Source: Rhizomucor pusillus
Lineage: Eukaryota > Mucoromycota > Mucoromycetes > Mucorales > Lichtheimiaceae
DNA length: 33,893 nucleotides
Assembly (NCBI GenBank): GCA_900175165.2
Contig: FWWN02000314.1
Location: 1-33,893 of the forward strand
Reading direction: 5' to 3'
Under the pieces are notes generated by a model. That model did not search any database and had not been told where the DNA came from. It was given only the letters and a program-made list of their open reading frames with translations. A program made the position numbers and the translations under genes. Positions 11,207 through 22,327 of this stretch are shown piece by piece. Each line of letters opens with the position of its first letter. Position 1 is the stretch's first letter.

Positions 11207-12729
11207 TTATAGATCGTTTTCGTCATAAAACGTTTTTAGCATCAATGCGAGCGAAGAAACGAGAAGGCCGGAAGACAGCGTCCGGACTACCAACAGACCA
11301 TACAAAGATCTGCGAGTGCTAGTTGTTTCTGCGGGTACGGCTACAAGCCCGATAAGAATACCGGATAGGAGTCCCCCTACATTTGCATATGTATCGACAC
11401 TGTTCCAAGACAACGGTGTTAATAAAAGAGCTGCTCTCTATAAAGGTTGGAAATATTACCCGGGCAAGAGGCCGACAATGAGGCTAGCTCCTATCAAGCT
11501 TATGAGCAACGCAAATCTAATTTATTTATTATTACAATCTAGTAATATACCTGTGATAATGAGTAGTCGGATCAAGTGATGAACAGGTACGGTTAGGAGC
11601 CTCCAGCGATAAGCCAAATCGACATACAGCGATGCAAGCATTCCGAACAGACCGGGACTGCAGCCCAAATAAGCTAAATTTGCAATGGCAATGGTCAGTA
11701 AGAACAGTAAACTTCTCCATACCGTAATCATCATCCTACGTGCAGTAGATAGTGCGAATACTGATCCAAAGATATTGCCAAATAGCCCCGACGTGACGAA
11801 AATAACTTGTAGGAAGAGTATCAAGTATCAGATATTTATGCATGCTTCCAGACACAGCAGGTATAATCATGTACCTGTCATACGCAGCCCATTAAAAGCA
11901 GGTTCAAGTCGTGATCCAATTAGGAAGAGCAATGCGATGTCGATAACACAGTGGAAGACGCCCGTATGTACAAATAAAGGCGTTAAAAATCGAAATGATT
12001 GATCTGGTATCTTTGGATTGGAGAATCCACCAAAGCCGCATACGTCCTCCAGAGAGCAACCTTCCAAAGCGGTTGTAGTCGCAGTGTCAAAGAGTGTCAC
12101 AGCATCCGTGTTCATTGTAGCTGCCAGCAATGCCGTATCATGCGTCATATTGAGACAGACATATCGCTCATTTGGGGGCATAAAAGTCGTGTTACGCATG
12201 CAAGGTGTATACCGAGCACCGCATTGTACGAGGATCTAAGTGAAATGAAAAATTAACGTTTTTGTCTATATCTGGATTTCATTGTTTTGAACCGCACACA
12301 TAATGAGGGCAGTCTATACCTGAATAGAGGGGCCGATCATGAAATTAAAAGGTTCGAGCTCCAGAAATTCGCCTACATTTGCAATAGCTAGTCAACATAA
12401 AGTGCCGACAGTGCAAATCTTTTATATATCTGACCAAGCGTTTCTTTGCTGTACAGCAGCTCTCCTGAAAAGACTACGAGGACCAAGGCAAGTACTATCC
12501 AAGTAAACACAACTGGCCATCGCTGTGGTCCAAGTGGAGTCACTCCGCTCAAGATGAAGTCTTTAACGTATGACCATCTCGATTTGTTTGAAGTTTCGGT
12601 ATTTGCATCATGAGCATTATCACCATCGCAGATGTCACCGCTTCTGTTGTGGCATTCAAGATTGTATCTTTCCTTTGCAATAGATGATGCGTCGTGCTTC
12701 AAGTCTACGTCGTTAGCCGCCATGGGCAT
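11207..12729 (-). CDS. Rhomboid-family membrane protein, probably catalytically inactive
   Basis: Rhomboids are intramembrane serine proteases of the secretory pathway; this member looks like a pseudoprotease. Seven exons on the minus strand: 12729-12435, 12372-12320, 12235-11875, 11805-11740, 11673-11551, 11490-11460 and 11399-11207, 373 residues. A soluble N-tail (about 1-68) precedes the first TM helix. Fungal family landmarks follow in order: FNFMIGPS, VQCGARYTPCM, EDVCGFGG, then the rhomboid core. In the core the active Ser is kept (GCSPG, Ser264, although the usual GxSG has Pro after Ser). The TM2 HxxxN motif reads H211-CVI-D215, and the catalytic His of TM6 (usual AHxGG) is Asn316 in YANVGG. 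Exon phases and lengths match the family across this region, so the changes are not splice artefacts. The protein could act by binding clients, as iRhoms do; that is inference. Confidence 0.88.
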
Positions 12730-14527
12730 ATTTTACGATTGAGTACTCGTTAGCTTTTCGATTCGCTTGCTGCAGATGTGAAAAAAGGAAGAAAACGGAG
12801 ACGGAAAAAGTATATATCTAGCACTTACTTTATCTTCATGGCTGAATAAAAGAGCACATATTCTTTTGTTTGTAAAAGTTCATAAATCCGCCAAGGGACG
12901 CTCCTAAACAGAAACTGTTTCGATGCAAACTGTTACTTTAAATAAATTGCTGGTCGTAGCATATAGATAGACGCGTGCAAGGTATCCAAGACGACCATTG
13001 GGTTAGTAATCATATCTTTCCGTCCTACTGATTACCTTTTTTTTTTTCTGATGAGAGGGATTTACAGCTGTAATTTTTTGAATCACCAGATCATATATAT
13101 TCAGAGAGCTGCTACTGGTATAGATATGGTGATATCAACTGCAATGCCGCGCTAGAAAAGCCTTACAAAGCTTACGTTTCTATTGTGCGAAAAAGATTCG
13201 AATGCTAAATGTTGAAAAGCGCAGCAAAACTCTGTAGCATCTTCGTCGATCTGACTTTGGGTTGGGGCTTGGAAGCCAGAAACTTGCCTCGAACGCGACA
13301 GCACTTACTAAAGACAGCGTTGACGTTTCAGTTTACACCAATCGAAGGATAATTGACTGGAGCAGGAACTGTTCAGATAAAGTAATACTCGCTTAGAGCG
13401 TTTTAGATCTTAAGAAGATCATGTACTTTGGTTTCTGTTTAGTGGATTCTTAACTCACAAGATGATCCGACAGCCGATAGGATGGCGGAGAAAGTGATCT
13501 GACCATAGTGATGTATTGCAGAAGTATCATAAGATTTGGAAAGACTTTCAATGAGGTTATCTACCTACTTCTTACTCAGTTTTATATACTATTTTAGGGT
13601 GGTCACTTGCACACTCACCCGCAACATGATTAAGGACATACACGCATATCGTATTATTAATCTGAGTTACCAGCAGCAATGTTGTGAGAGCACAGCATAT
13701 AACGAGCAGACGCACGTAAAGCTGGGTAAGTAGTCGGATATTTACACTTGTCACACCATCGAGAGTTACATCTAATAATCATCTCGTGAGAAGAGTCGTG
13801 TTTTGGAGCAAATCCTTTGCTGAGGCCCGTGCTTGTCCCAAAGATTCCGTGCATGCTGCCAAAGAAAAACATTGGTCTGCCCCGTGTCAATCATGTAGGC
13901 GGGGTCACTGAAACCGTGAGCCCCGACAAAGTCTAATACTTTGCGTGCAATTCTAAAGTCTCACAATGTTGCGAGAAGCCTTCAGACCACTTTTTTCAAA
14001 TACACTTCAACATAAAATACAGGGCAATTGCATGCTATCCAGGCTTGCACGCCGAGACGATGCGCTTTTAAAGTCTGCTGTACGGACATGTCAATAGCAA
14101 TGAAGATGAAAATCCATAATTGTAACACAAGACTCAACTCGTGTAACTCAGAAGCAGGCCTGGTGGGACATCTTGTAGCTGGGTGACAGGCTTATGAAAA
14201 GTGCCGAGAAGATGTGCTTGAAGCGAGTAAATCCCATGCCAAGAAAGGAGCAAGAGATCCTCTGAATGCAATCTTTTGAAAGCTAACTTGCTTCTGATAT
14301 GGAATCTAGTTGAGTTGAACGTTGACGATCTGTAAGGTTGCAAAACTGTACTTTTCTTCGAAGCCACTGGAAATGTCTGTGTACCCTATATATTTCACAC
14401 ATGGTCATACCAATATGATATAAAAGAAAGACCGTTTCCGAAAGAAAAGTGTCTCTTTCCAGTTCGTTCTCGCATTTTAGAATCCCTTTGACCTCTGACC
14501 AATCCTTCCGTATCTTTTTCTTTTTCA
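12730..14527. other. Long intergenic region upstream of rhomboid and P450 genes
   Basis: Lies between the divergent rhomboid (minus) and P450 (plus) starts and so holds both promoters. A TATATA element occurs near 14,387, about 140 bases before the P450 ATG. A T11 run lies at 13037-13047. One coding-like fragment at 13772-13960 (minus) is listed separately. No other gene could be supported. Confidence 0.5.
13772..13960 (-). pseudogene. Coding-like fragment, unidentified
   Basis: A 62-codon open stretch on the minus strand, bounded by in-frame stops and without a good start, reads like a real protein interior: KVLDFVGAHGFSDPAYMIDT followed by GQTNVFLWQHARNLW. I could not join it to flanking exons: the nearest upstream ATG frame (starting about 14088) ends in a stop. 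It may be an exon of a gene I failed to assemble or a relic. I do not recognise the family. Confidence 0.25.
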
Positions 14528-16452
14528 ATGCCCTCCTTCAGCCTTCCTGCAGATCTTACTAAAGATCAAAGATTTTCGGTCTTGTCCGTCGCCGCTGCTG
14601 TTGGCGTCGCCGCTGCTGTTGGCGTCACCACTCTTGCTGTTTACAGCACTCGGTCCCGAAAGAGCGAGGCAGAGGCTCGCGGTCTCAAGGAGATCCCTGT
14701 ACCCAGTGGCTCCCTTCCGTACTTTGGTATACATGCCCTACTTTGCATTTGATAGAGCTCAATATCTTGTTTACTTTTTGAAAATTTACAGGTCATCTGT
14801 TATCGCTTGGTGATTTCCCCGGTCATCAAATAACAAAATGGAACCAAGAATATGGCCCTATCATTCGCGTCAACATGGGTGTCAAGCAGTGGGTTATGAT
14901 CAGTGACCCGTATCTCGCTCACGAGATTTTTGTGACCAATGGCAGCGTTACTTCCGGACGCCCCTGGCAGCTCTTCAGCCATGAGATCTACTCTGTCAAC
15001 CAAAGGTTCGTTTGGACTATTTTCATTGCAGAATTTTATTGGATCTAATCTGTCTGGTCGCGCGTTTAACAACAGAGGCGTGGTTTTCCCTAACCCCGGC
15101 AGACGATGGAAGAAGACTCGTACAGCCGCATTGGACGTTTTAGCACCAAAAAACGTGGACCGTTTCAGTGATATCCTTGACTATGAAGCAGATAGCATTA
15201 TTGAAACCTTGCTAGAGGACTCTGCTGCTAACGCTGGCCTCTATCCGGTCAAGTACTTCCAGGCAGCTGCCATGAACGTTGTATTGACAACGATCCTTGG
15301 CAAGCGCGCCACTTCAATGAAGGATCCTCTTTTCCTCGAAGTCGTCACTGCTGTCGATAAGGGTATGAAATTTGCAGGTGTAGCAAACGATGTTAGCTCG
15401 TTCTTGCCTATCCTTTCGATCATGGACTTTTTGGTTCGCAAGGAACGAAATATGCGCAACTTTATAAAGAACGAGCGTGATCCTTTATACAAACGCCTTA
15501 TCAAGGAAGCGCTTGAAAGTGACAAGGATTGTCTTCTCAAGTCTTTGTACAAGCTGAAAGAGGAATATGAGTTGGATGACACTGGCATCTTGATTACAAT
15601 CAGTAAGCGAGATAAGGTAAACACAGCAATGCATAAGCTAATAAATCGTTCTTCTGCAATAGATGACTTGATTGCCGCAGGTGCGGATACCATCGGTGTG
15701 ACTTTGTCTTGGATTGTCTCCATCTTGTGCCATCACCCCGAAGTCCAGGCAAAGATGCGTGAGGAGGTGGATGCATTTATTTCTGCACACAAGCGTCTCC
15801 CCACCTTTGCAGAGCGAGAAAACTTCCCCTACTTCATCTCTGTTCAAAAAGAATGCATGCGATACCGACCAACAACTCCTTTCGGCTTGCTGCATGAGGC
15901 TACCGAAGATTGTAAGCGCCACATAGCACACTTTTCATGGATTGAATCTATTACTAATCGTAAGCTATTTTCCTTCTACTTTATAGTTGTAGTCCGTGGA
16001 TACTACATTCCAAAGGGCACCACCCTAGTTAGCAACATGCAAGGCATGCACTTGAATCCCGATGTGTATCCCGAACCCGGAAAGTTTATTCCGGAACGCT
16101 TCATGAACAATATCCGAACCATGTCAGCTGCTGCCAATTCCCGTATTGAAAATCGTGATCATTACAACTTTGGCTGGGGCAGACGTATTTGCCCTGGTAT
16201 CCACTTGGTAAGACTTGTAGAATTATGGCTATCTAACAGTTGACTTTACTAATCTCTTGACCTGCGTAGGCGGAAGTGGAGATTTACAACGTCTTGATCC
16301 GTATCATTGCCAAATCGGTCATCGAGCCAGCCCTTGATGCTCAGGGCAAACCGCAATATCCCAACTTGGACGACTATCTCGATGGAGGTCTCGTCACCCT
16401 GCCTAATAACCCCCGTATCCGCTTCACCAAGCGCACCGATGCTCTCATCTAA
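14528..16452 (+). CDS. Cytochrome P450 monooxygenase (class II, ER-anchored)
   Basis: Haem-thiolate monooxygenase, expected on the ER membrane with a P450 reductase partner. Six exons: 14528-14726, 14792-15005, 15076-15602, 15663-15911, 15987-16207 and 16270-16452, giving 530 residues. A hydrophobic N-terminal anchor contains a perfect 18-bp tandem duplication encoding VAAAVG twice. Then come the proline-rich turn, WKKTR of helix C, the I-helix AAGADT (318-323), ExxR as ECMR (377-380), PERF (432-435) and the haem loop FGWGRRICPG (458-467) with Cys465 as ligand. The introns at 15603 and 15912 are 60 and 75 nt, multiples of three and free of stops, so the frame reads through when unspliced; the conserved helices fix them as introns. 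The overall pattern recalls the CYP509-like families of Mucoromycotina, an inference. Substrate unknown. Confidence 0.95.
14588..14623 (+). repeat. Perfect 18-bp tandem duplication in the P450 anchor
   Basis: The unit GTCGCCGCTGCTGTTGGC occurs twice back to back and encodes VAAAVG twice inside the N-terminal membrane anchor. The copies are identical, which suggests a recent slippage event lengthening the helix by six residues. Confidence 0.95.
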
Positions 16453-16734
16453 GATTCAGGAAATCTATACCATCCATCTATTGCCACTTTTATTCACATA
16501 TGCTACCATGCGAAAACTCGCTGAAAAACGACAATCTAACTCCTCTGTTTTTACTATATCGCAAACCAATAAATCATAAGATATGTATAGGAGCACTGCG
16601 ACATATTCTCAGTCAAGCTTCAGCTTGCTTCAGAATATTTACGCTTCACTTCTGTATTTCCATTGCATGGACAAACCCCATCCGTCCCGGTCTGCTAACT
16701 TTAGATGATGAGTTTTATTGATTTCAATGAAAAA

Positions 16735-18710
16735 TCATCGAACAAACTTTTGTTTTTCCCATTTTTCATCCTAGTAAATAATCATGTATGAGCACAATTG
16801 TCGAAAAAGGTTTTTATCGATGTGCAAAGGACTACATACCATGCAACTGCGACAGCGGACGACCCATTCTCCATGCTCGCCTTCAATTACCTTGGCCCCA
16901 GAATCCAACTGCTTTCTGCAACCGATGCAACGTAGGCACTTTTTGTGCCACCGACTTGCACGAGGTCCCGGCGTATCTTCTGAGATTGCAATACTTGTTC
17001 TACACCTTGGACAGATTTTTGAACCGCCCAGCTTCGGCAAGGGACGTGATCTATGCGTTAACACGTTTGGATAAGGTTGGCTTTCTCGGATGGATGAAGA
17101 TTTAAAAAGAGGGGTGCTGTGACTAGAGAGAGGTTTTGTCGATCGTGGGATAGGCGATGGTGAAGAAACTGCTTTATCACTACAAGATTTGCAATGGGGC
17201 TTGTTGTCGACCTCAAAGAACGGTTGTTCGTAAGGTAATATCTGCTGGCATCGAGCACATCGGAAACACTGAAGATCATAGTTGCTTAGTCCATTATGCT
17301 TGTTTGCCCTCATTTTGCCAGGACTATCATACCTGTGTGTGATAGTAATTTGTACCGTTGCGAAGGCACTTGTCGATTATCGGTTTTTGGCATTCACAGC
17401 AGTAATAGCGGGCTGGTGCATCCATCAGTGCATGCGGAGGTGACACGCACTACAAAGGCATTGTCAAAAAATCTTATTTCTTGCATGATTTACATCCATG
17501 TTTCTTTTGCTTTACCTTGGGATGATATATTAATTTCCCTTGACTGACGAACCTTGATTCTGTAAAATGTCCACCACAACCATGGCAAGTGAGGCAATCA
17601 TAATGGTACCATACTTCTCCATTTGCGGTAGGAACTCTGACGCGAGGACCGTTCAATTGCTTATCACATGCGTGACATGCCCGAGTGAAAGGGGGTGGAG
17701 AAGGTGTGGTCGCAGGAGATGCCCTGTGTGCACTGTGTAGGGGAGATGAAGACGTTGAGTTTATAGATACTGGGCTACCAGAGCTGATGGATGACCGGAT
17801 AGAGCTGGCAGGCGACAATGGCGGCAATGGTATTTCCTCTGTGTGATGCTTTTGTTGATTAAATAATTGTGGAGTGATACGTGGTCTACTGTAGGATGTT
17901 GGAGTGCGCGGTACAAAGTAGGTTGTGCGAGGTGATGACAGGTTCGGTGTCGATGTGGTACTTGTTGGTTTGCTACCAGCCTGTGCCATCAGACACGGCT
18001 CACAGCATGGCCGCCCTTTCAAATCCACCATTGGCTTGTGGTCGATGAGTGCAAAGCATCCGTGGCAACGAAAACAGTCTTTGTGCCAGGTTCTTTCTCC
18101 GTGGTCGATGAATGCATCCCTCTTTGGGAAGACAGGTCGATCGCACGCAGCACTAAATAGAAATATGCCTAAGATTAGTGCTTATTTTCTGATCTGGCAA
18201 GCAATTTACACTTACCAAAGTCCTTTGCTGAATAGCTTGATATGGCAATCTTGACAATAATAAACATTTTCCTCTAAATATGACGGAGTATCGTATCTCA
18301 GCTTTTTGTCGCAGCTGCCGCATACATTCTGCAACGTCACTGATAGAATCCTGTTGAGTCCTTGTCTGCTGTTTCTTTTGGGGCTCTCGAGGCGTACGGA
18401 AGCGTCGCCTTGTGCCAGAATACTTTCTGCGTATCTTAAAGAGGCGACTATCTGTAAGCAGTGGGCTGGAACATGTCAACATTTTTCGGTGCACTCACTG
18501 ATTCTGCCATTTATCTGCCACTAGAACGCTATTGTCCACTTCCAAGCTCGTCATGATAGATGCTAAGTTGACAGGGGCATGTTGAGTCCTTTTGACGTTT
18601 CGGCGTGCAAGGGGATTATCTAGTCCGGAAGACTTACCGACAGGCCGTCCTCCGCATTTGCGACATTTTCCAGATGACGAGATTTCGCCGCAACGATTGC
18701 AGTATCCCAT
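16735..18710 (-). CDS. LIM-domain protein with N-terminal zinc ribbon
   Basis: Predicted cytoskeletal or signalling adaptor built from zinc-binding LIM modules. Exons on the minus strand: 18710-18638, 18562-18499, 18465-18424 (tentative), 18365-18216, 18152-17516, 17449-17333, 17268-16840 and 16770-16735, about 515 residues. It opens with a small ribbon, MGYCNRCGEI...CRKCGG. Then come a LIM-like half (VCGSCDKKL, YYCQDC), a full LIM (CAACDRPVF, WHKDCFRCHGC, CCEPC), a Ser/Pro-rich linker, a second (CHACDKQL, YHYDCLTCHGC), a third (CCECQKPI, YHTQCFRCARC, HCKSC) and a fourth (CPRCRTSI, WHKKCLRCIGC, CRSC). The last exon is placed after the good donor at 16839; unspliced, the frame ends differently. 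The intron at 18423 has a weak donor and is needed only to bring the frame into register with the first LIM. The layout resembles paxillin-like fungal LIM proteins. Confidence 0.82.
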
Positions 18711-18921
18711 AATAACACAAAAGCAAGCAGATGATTCTGAAAAGAAGAAAAGGTTTGCTGGGGATCCATGAGGGACAAGTACCGTAAATATAAGCGAACA
18801 GCAGTGTCAACAACAACCGTCTGAAAAGGGCATGTAAACATCATGCCTTTCTAGGAAGGCGTACATGCATACTGTATGCATGAACGGAACCAGTCCTCTC
18901 AAAGCTTCAAGCATCATTTCC

Positions 18922-19101
18922 TTACCAATGATGTTCTGCGCAGCATAGAGCAGTGGACCCGCAGTGATGACAGGGTTTCTATTTAAGGAGTTTGTAAGCA
19001 GAACACGACGAAAGCCGCAGTACCTCAAGTGGCAAAACCGCGGATACATTCGGCTCCTTGCTTAGGGACGATTCGCATTCGAATTTGCACAGAATTGCCA
19101 T
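18922..19101 (-). CDS. Possible small Cys/His-rich protein
   Basis: An ATG at 19101 opens a frame to 19024, a 45-nt intron (GTACTG to TAG) fits, and a second exon 18978-18922 ends the frame, giving 44 residues. The second exon reads KPCHHCGSTALCCAEHHW, a dense Cys/His cluster that could bind zinc; the first exon adds C-x3-C. I do not recognise the family. A GTAAGG motif just before the stop could also be a donor, so the frame might continue. It lies between the LIM gene and RPC31 on the same strand. It could be chance. Confidence 0.25.
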
Positions 19102-19297
19102 CTAGCATGCTCAAGCGAAATGCTCTTTTCCGACTGCATCGATTTTCTTAAAAGTTCAAGGGTGGGAATAATGGATGCAGTTTGTGTATTGGCGTGAAAA
19201 CATGAAAGTAATGAAGAATTGGAAAGTAGTAAATACAAATGACGTGCTTGCAGATAGGATAAGGATAAGTCTTGTCAAAAACACACATACACACTGA

Positions 19298-20204
19298 CTA
19301 GTAATAATCACCTCCGTCACCTGAAAAATGATTAAGTAAACAGGAGGCTCATAGCATGATTATCGGTTGATATATGGACTCACCATCATCGTCATCAATG
19401 TCGTCACCTTCTCCGTTATCAAAGTAATTTTGCGCATAGTCATTGTCGTCAACAAGCTCTTCTTCATCCTCATAGTCTTCCTCATTAATGCCCTCCTCAT
19501 CTCCTTGGTCCTCTTTGCCTTCCTCATCTTCTTCGGCGCCCTTGTCATCACCTTCCTCACCAGCTTTGTTGAGTAAAGCTTCGATTTGACTAAAGTCATC
19601 AACACCATCAACTTGTGTCTTCCGTTCTGCAAATTCATCAGATAACATTTAGATTATGTCTGACATTTTATGACTAGAGTTATAACTTACTCTTCTTGGC
19701 TTTGCTCGGGTCAATGATACTCTGCAGTTCTTCCGGAAAGAAGTCCAAATCTGTCTTGATATCTCTCAAACTTCGCTTTTTTGTATCGGTTTTTCGATAT
19801 CTGTCCGAATATCGCTCGATTTCTAGGTCGCTTGTTAACTTTTATATTATCTAATCAGTTCGTATCGGGCGTTGCTAACCTGGTGCAGGCTTTGGAGGAA
19901 CAAGATGGAAAGGTGACGCATGCAGAATATCTGAGCATTCCTGCTTCAAATCCCATTCTGTCTTTTCCGAGTTGCCTGGTTTTCGCGGCATAGGCACGTC
20001 CATTTCCTATCCAAAATCTAATGGTTATTAAAGCTATTTCTTAAAGCTTGCAAGGCTCGAACATACGGGGAACAGCGCCGTCTGCACATTAAACAATGTA
20101 TCCGATCCGAGATCTTTGAGTAGATCAAACGATACGAGCTGCATTGCACCGCCCATGCCACCATCGCGGCCGCCGCGGAATCCACCTCTTCCTCCTCGTG
20201 ACAT
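19298..20204 (-). CDS. RPC31: DNA-directed RNA polymerase III subunit RPC7/C31
   Basis: Subunit of the Pol III-specific RPC82-RPC34-RPC31 subcomplex, which acts in transcription initiation in the nucleus. Five exons on the minus strand: 20204-20067, 20006-19880, 19822-19691, 19626-19384 and 19320-19298, 220 residues. It starts with an Arg/Gly-rich leader (MSRGGRGGFRGG), then family features: TALFPEMDVP, EIERYSDRY in the middle, and a long acidic C-tail ending in DNDYAQNYFDNGEGDD, the conserved C31 tail motif. The final exon encodes only eight codons including the stop (GDGGDYY end). The length is close to yeast and human orthologues. The start is the first ATG and lies only 114 bp from the kaptin ATG on the other strand, so the two probably share a promoter region. 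Confidence 0.93.
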
Positions 20205-20318
20205 GGTATAAAGACAGAGTGTCTGTTTGGTTGGATCGCAGGGAGGTGGGAATAGTAAGAAAAGGACGACTGAAAAAAATTGTTTGGCGCGGCGTCAAAG
20301 CATCCGCACGTTTTCGGC
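20205..20318. promoter_or_regulatory. Shared divergent promoter of RPC31 and kaptin
   Basis: Only 114 bp separate the two start codons, which point away from each other. No TATA box is evident. Both transcripts must start within this stretch or overlap each other, so the promoter is necessarily shared. Confidence 0.6.
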
Positions 20319-22327
20319 ATGTATGAAGCAGGAGAAGGACCGCTTTTCCAAGAGACACACTATGCACGCTACGGACAAGATAGGACGTAAGTCTAGAGCG
20401 ACAAATCACCTTGGAACGACTGTATGCAGACACTTGCTTTCAACTCAGTAATATCTATGGAACGGCTGTCTTCAAGTCTCGTTTACCCACCGTTCTGCAG
20501 CGATCGTCCGAGTTTCCCTCCGATCGTTTCGATTCTGTACCGGCAGATCAGTCTCTAGCAGACAAACAGCTCCCATGTAAGGAAGAAAAAGATTGCTATT
20601 ACGCCTACAGAGGAAAAGAACTTAACTGATAATTAGTGCTTGACAAGCCTGTGCGGCATTTGCTGGCTATATCTATGATGGATGTTAATGCGTTTGTATC
20701 AAAAGATGGCTATTGGAACTCTCTGGAGCTTAACCTTGGACTGGAGTCTGGTAATGTCTCTAGTAGAACAATGGAATACATGCTAACATTTTATTTAGGC
20801 AAAACAGAAGTGATAGCGGTGGATATCGTGGAACTCCAGGAAACCGAAAATGATGTCTATCTAATTATCGCTCTAGCGGTAGCAGAGGTAGGAGGATGTT
20901 TCCATGCGCTACAAGATGTAGAAAATTTTAAAGTGGAAGACGATAGCACCAAAGTGACAATGAGTACAAGTATAGCCTTTGGATACTTGGCAGCAGCGCA
21001 CGTGCTAGATACTGCCTCGAGGAAACTCTTTTCCACGCAAAAGGTACAGCTATCCGCAAAGGATCTTTTCTACTGCTTTTTTCATGCTGATCAAGCCATT
21101 TTGAAGACGCATGCCAACGGATACAGATACCCAGTGCCCCAATGCATCTTTCTCATACATTGTTAAGTGCGAGCTGCAGAGATTGTATTCCAATTTGATC
21201 CTGACTACTATCCGATGCACAGTGTCCAAGACCAGCTGGCTTTTTTCTTGACAGCCATGGATGGGAAAATACACATGTTCATGCGAGAAAGGCCGTCTGG
21301 CGAATTCAACAAGGTGGAGGAGATTCGACAGTATTTTCCCATTATGGCCAAGATTAATCAGCTGAATATCCGGATACTATATATGCACATTTATCATCAT
21401 CACAATGGAGAGACACTTATATGCGCTGGCGGACAGAGCGGTCATCTTTTTCTTGGAATCTATAACAGTCGACAGCGAGAAATAGCACAATATACTACTC
21501 GTATTTTCAGCCCTATAACGTCTGTATTACTTTTTCAACCACGCGTATCGAAGACAGGTAAAGTTATCACGTTATACCATGGATATTATCAATTCACAGT
21601 TTTGAATTCTCAATTTTGATTCAGTGCATGAAGATGATCAAGTACACCTTGTAGTTACTTGCGCTGTAGAGCAAGCATTAGTCTACAGGTAGGGATAGTT
21701 GCTAATATGCCTCTTTCAGAGTGTGTAACCCTGACTGCTTGTGGCATTGCACTAGATCCGTTTCCAGATACGGACTCGTGAAGAGTCGTGTCTTGCCATT
21801 ATCCGGGGATCACGATAGCGTCTTGTGTTCGCATGCAATTGACGTTGACTGGGACGGACAGCGCGAGATCATTATCGGTACATATGGACGTCAAGTCATT
21901 ATTTACAAAGAAAGTAAGGCTTGGAACGGGCTAGTTTCCAAATGACGGCGCTGCTTACATACAAACGAAATTGGGAATAGAGGCTGGTTCGCTGGACTAT
22001 GAAGTGTTATGGCGCCGGCAGTTTGCATATCCAATCTATAGGATTACCCATCTGGACTTGAATCTGGATGGACTAGATGAATTGATTGTTGCAACCATGT
22101 ATGGCATTCACATTTTGCAGGTAAGGCAACTTTATTCTCAGTGACTGGGATATAAAGCGCTGAATGTTGTGGTCCCCGTATAGCCGAATATGAAAAAGGC
22201 CAGAGAGAGGCTGCTAGATGTCTTGCAGCATGTGGAAGCCAACAAACGGCATATCTCACAGCTGCTACTGGAATGGCGCCATCAAAAAGAGATGGAGAAA
22301 GCTGTCATTTTCGAGTCGCAGAGTTAG
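20319..22327 (+). CDS. KPTN: Kaptin-like protein (KICSTOR subunit homologue)
   Basis: In animals kaptin is part of KICSTOR, which tethers GATOR1 to lysosomes and restrains TORC1; a similar role here is inferred. Ten exons: 20319-20386, 20449-20576, 20637-20750, 20799-20887, 20947-21043, 21168-21557, 21625-21688, 21756-21913, 21981-22120 and 22184-22327, giving 463 residues (human protein about 436). Matches along the length include ETHYARYGQDRTNIYG at the start, DQLAFFLTAMDGKIHMF, GGQSGHLFLG, LSGDHDSVLC, the FG-GAP-like VDWDGQREIIIGTYGRQV and HLDLNLDGLDELIVATMYGI, and a C-terminal helix after HILQ. Splice choices at 20946 and 21755 were fixed by this alignment; nearer acceptors break the frame or lose the match. 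The intron at 21044 is unusually long here (124 nt). Fungal kaptins are patchily distributed, so its presence is informative. Confidence 0.88.

Noticed and set aside
12373..12396. 24-nt intron GTTGAC...TAG after ALY in the rhomboid gene
   Set aside because: Too short to splice and gives the wrong phase; the donor GTCAGA at 12434 gives a 62-nt intron, the right phase and the family motif FMIGPS.
14283..14528. 81-codon minus-strand frame in front of the P450
   Set aside because: Overlaps the P450 promoter and start codon, has no domain, and shows no splice partner.
14939..16243. 434-codon uninterrupted frame inside the P450
   Set aside because: It starts inside the second exon and reads through two short introns; conserved P450 segments (GHLLSLGDFPGH, the I-helix junction, exon 6) show the spliced model is right.
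19367..19576. Hydrophobic plus-strand frame opposite RPC31
   Set aside because: Antisense shadow of the acidic Asp/Glu-rich tail; such shadows are always rich in Ile, Leu, Val and Phe.
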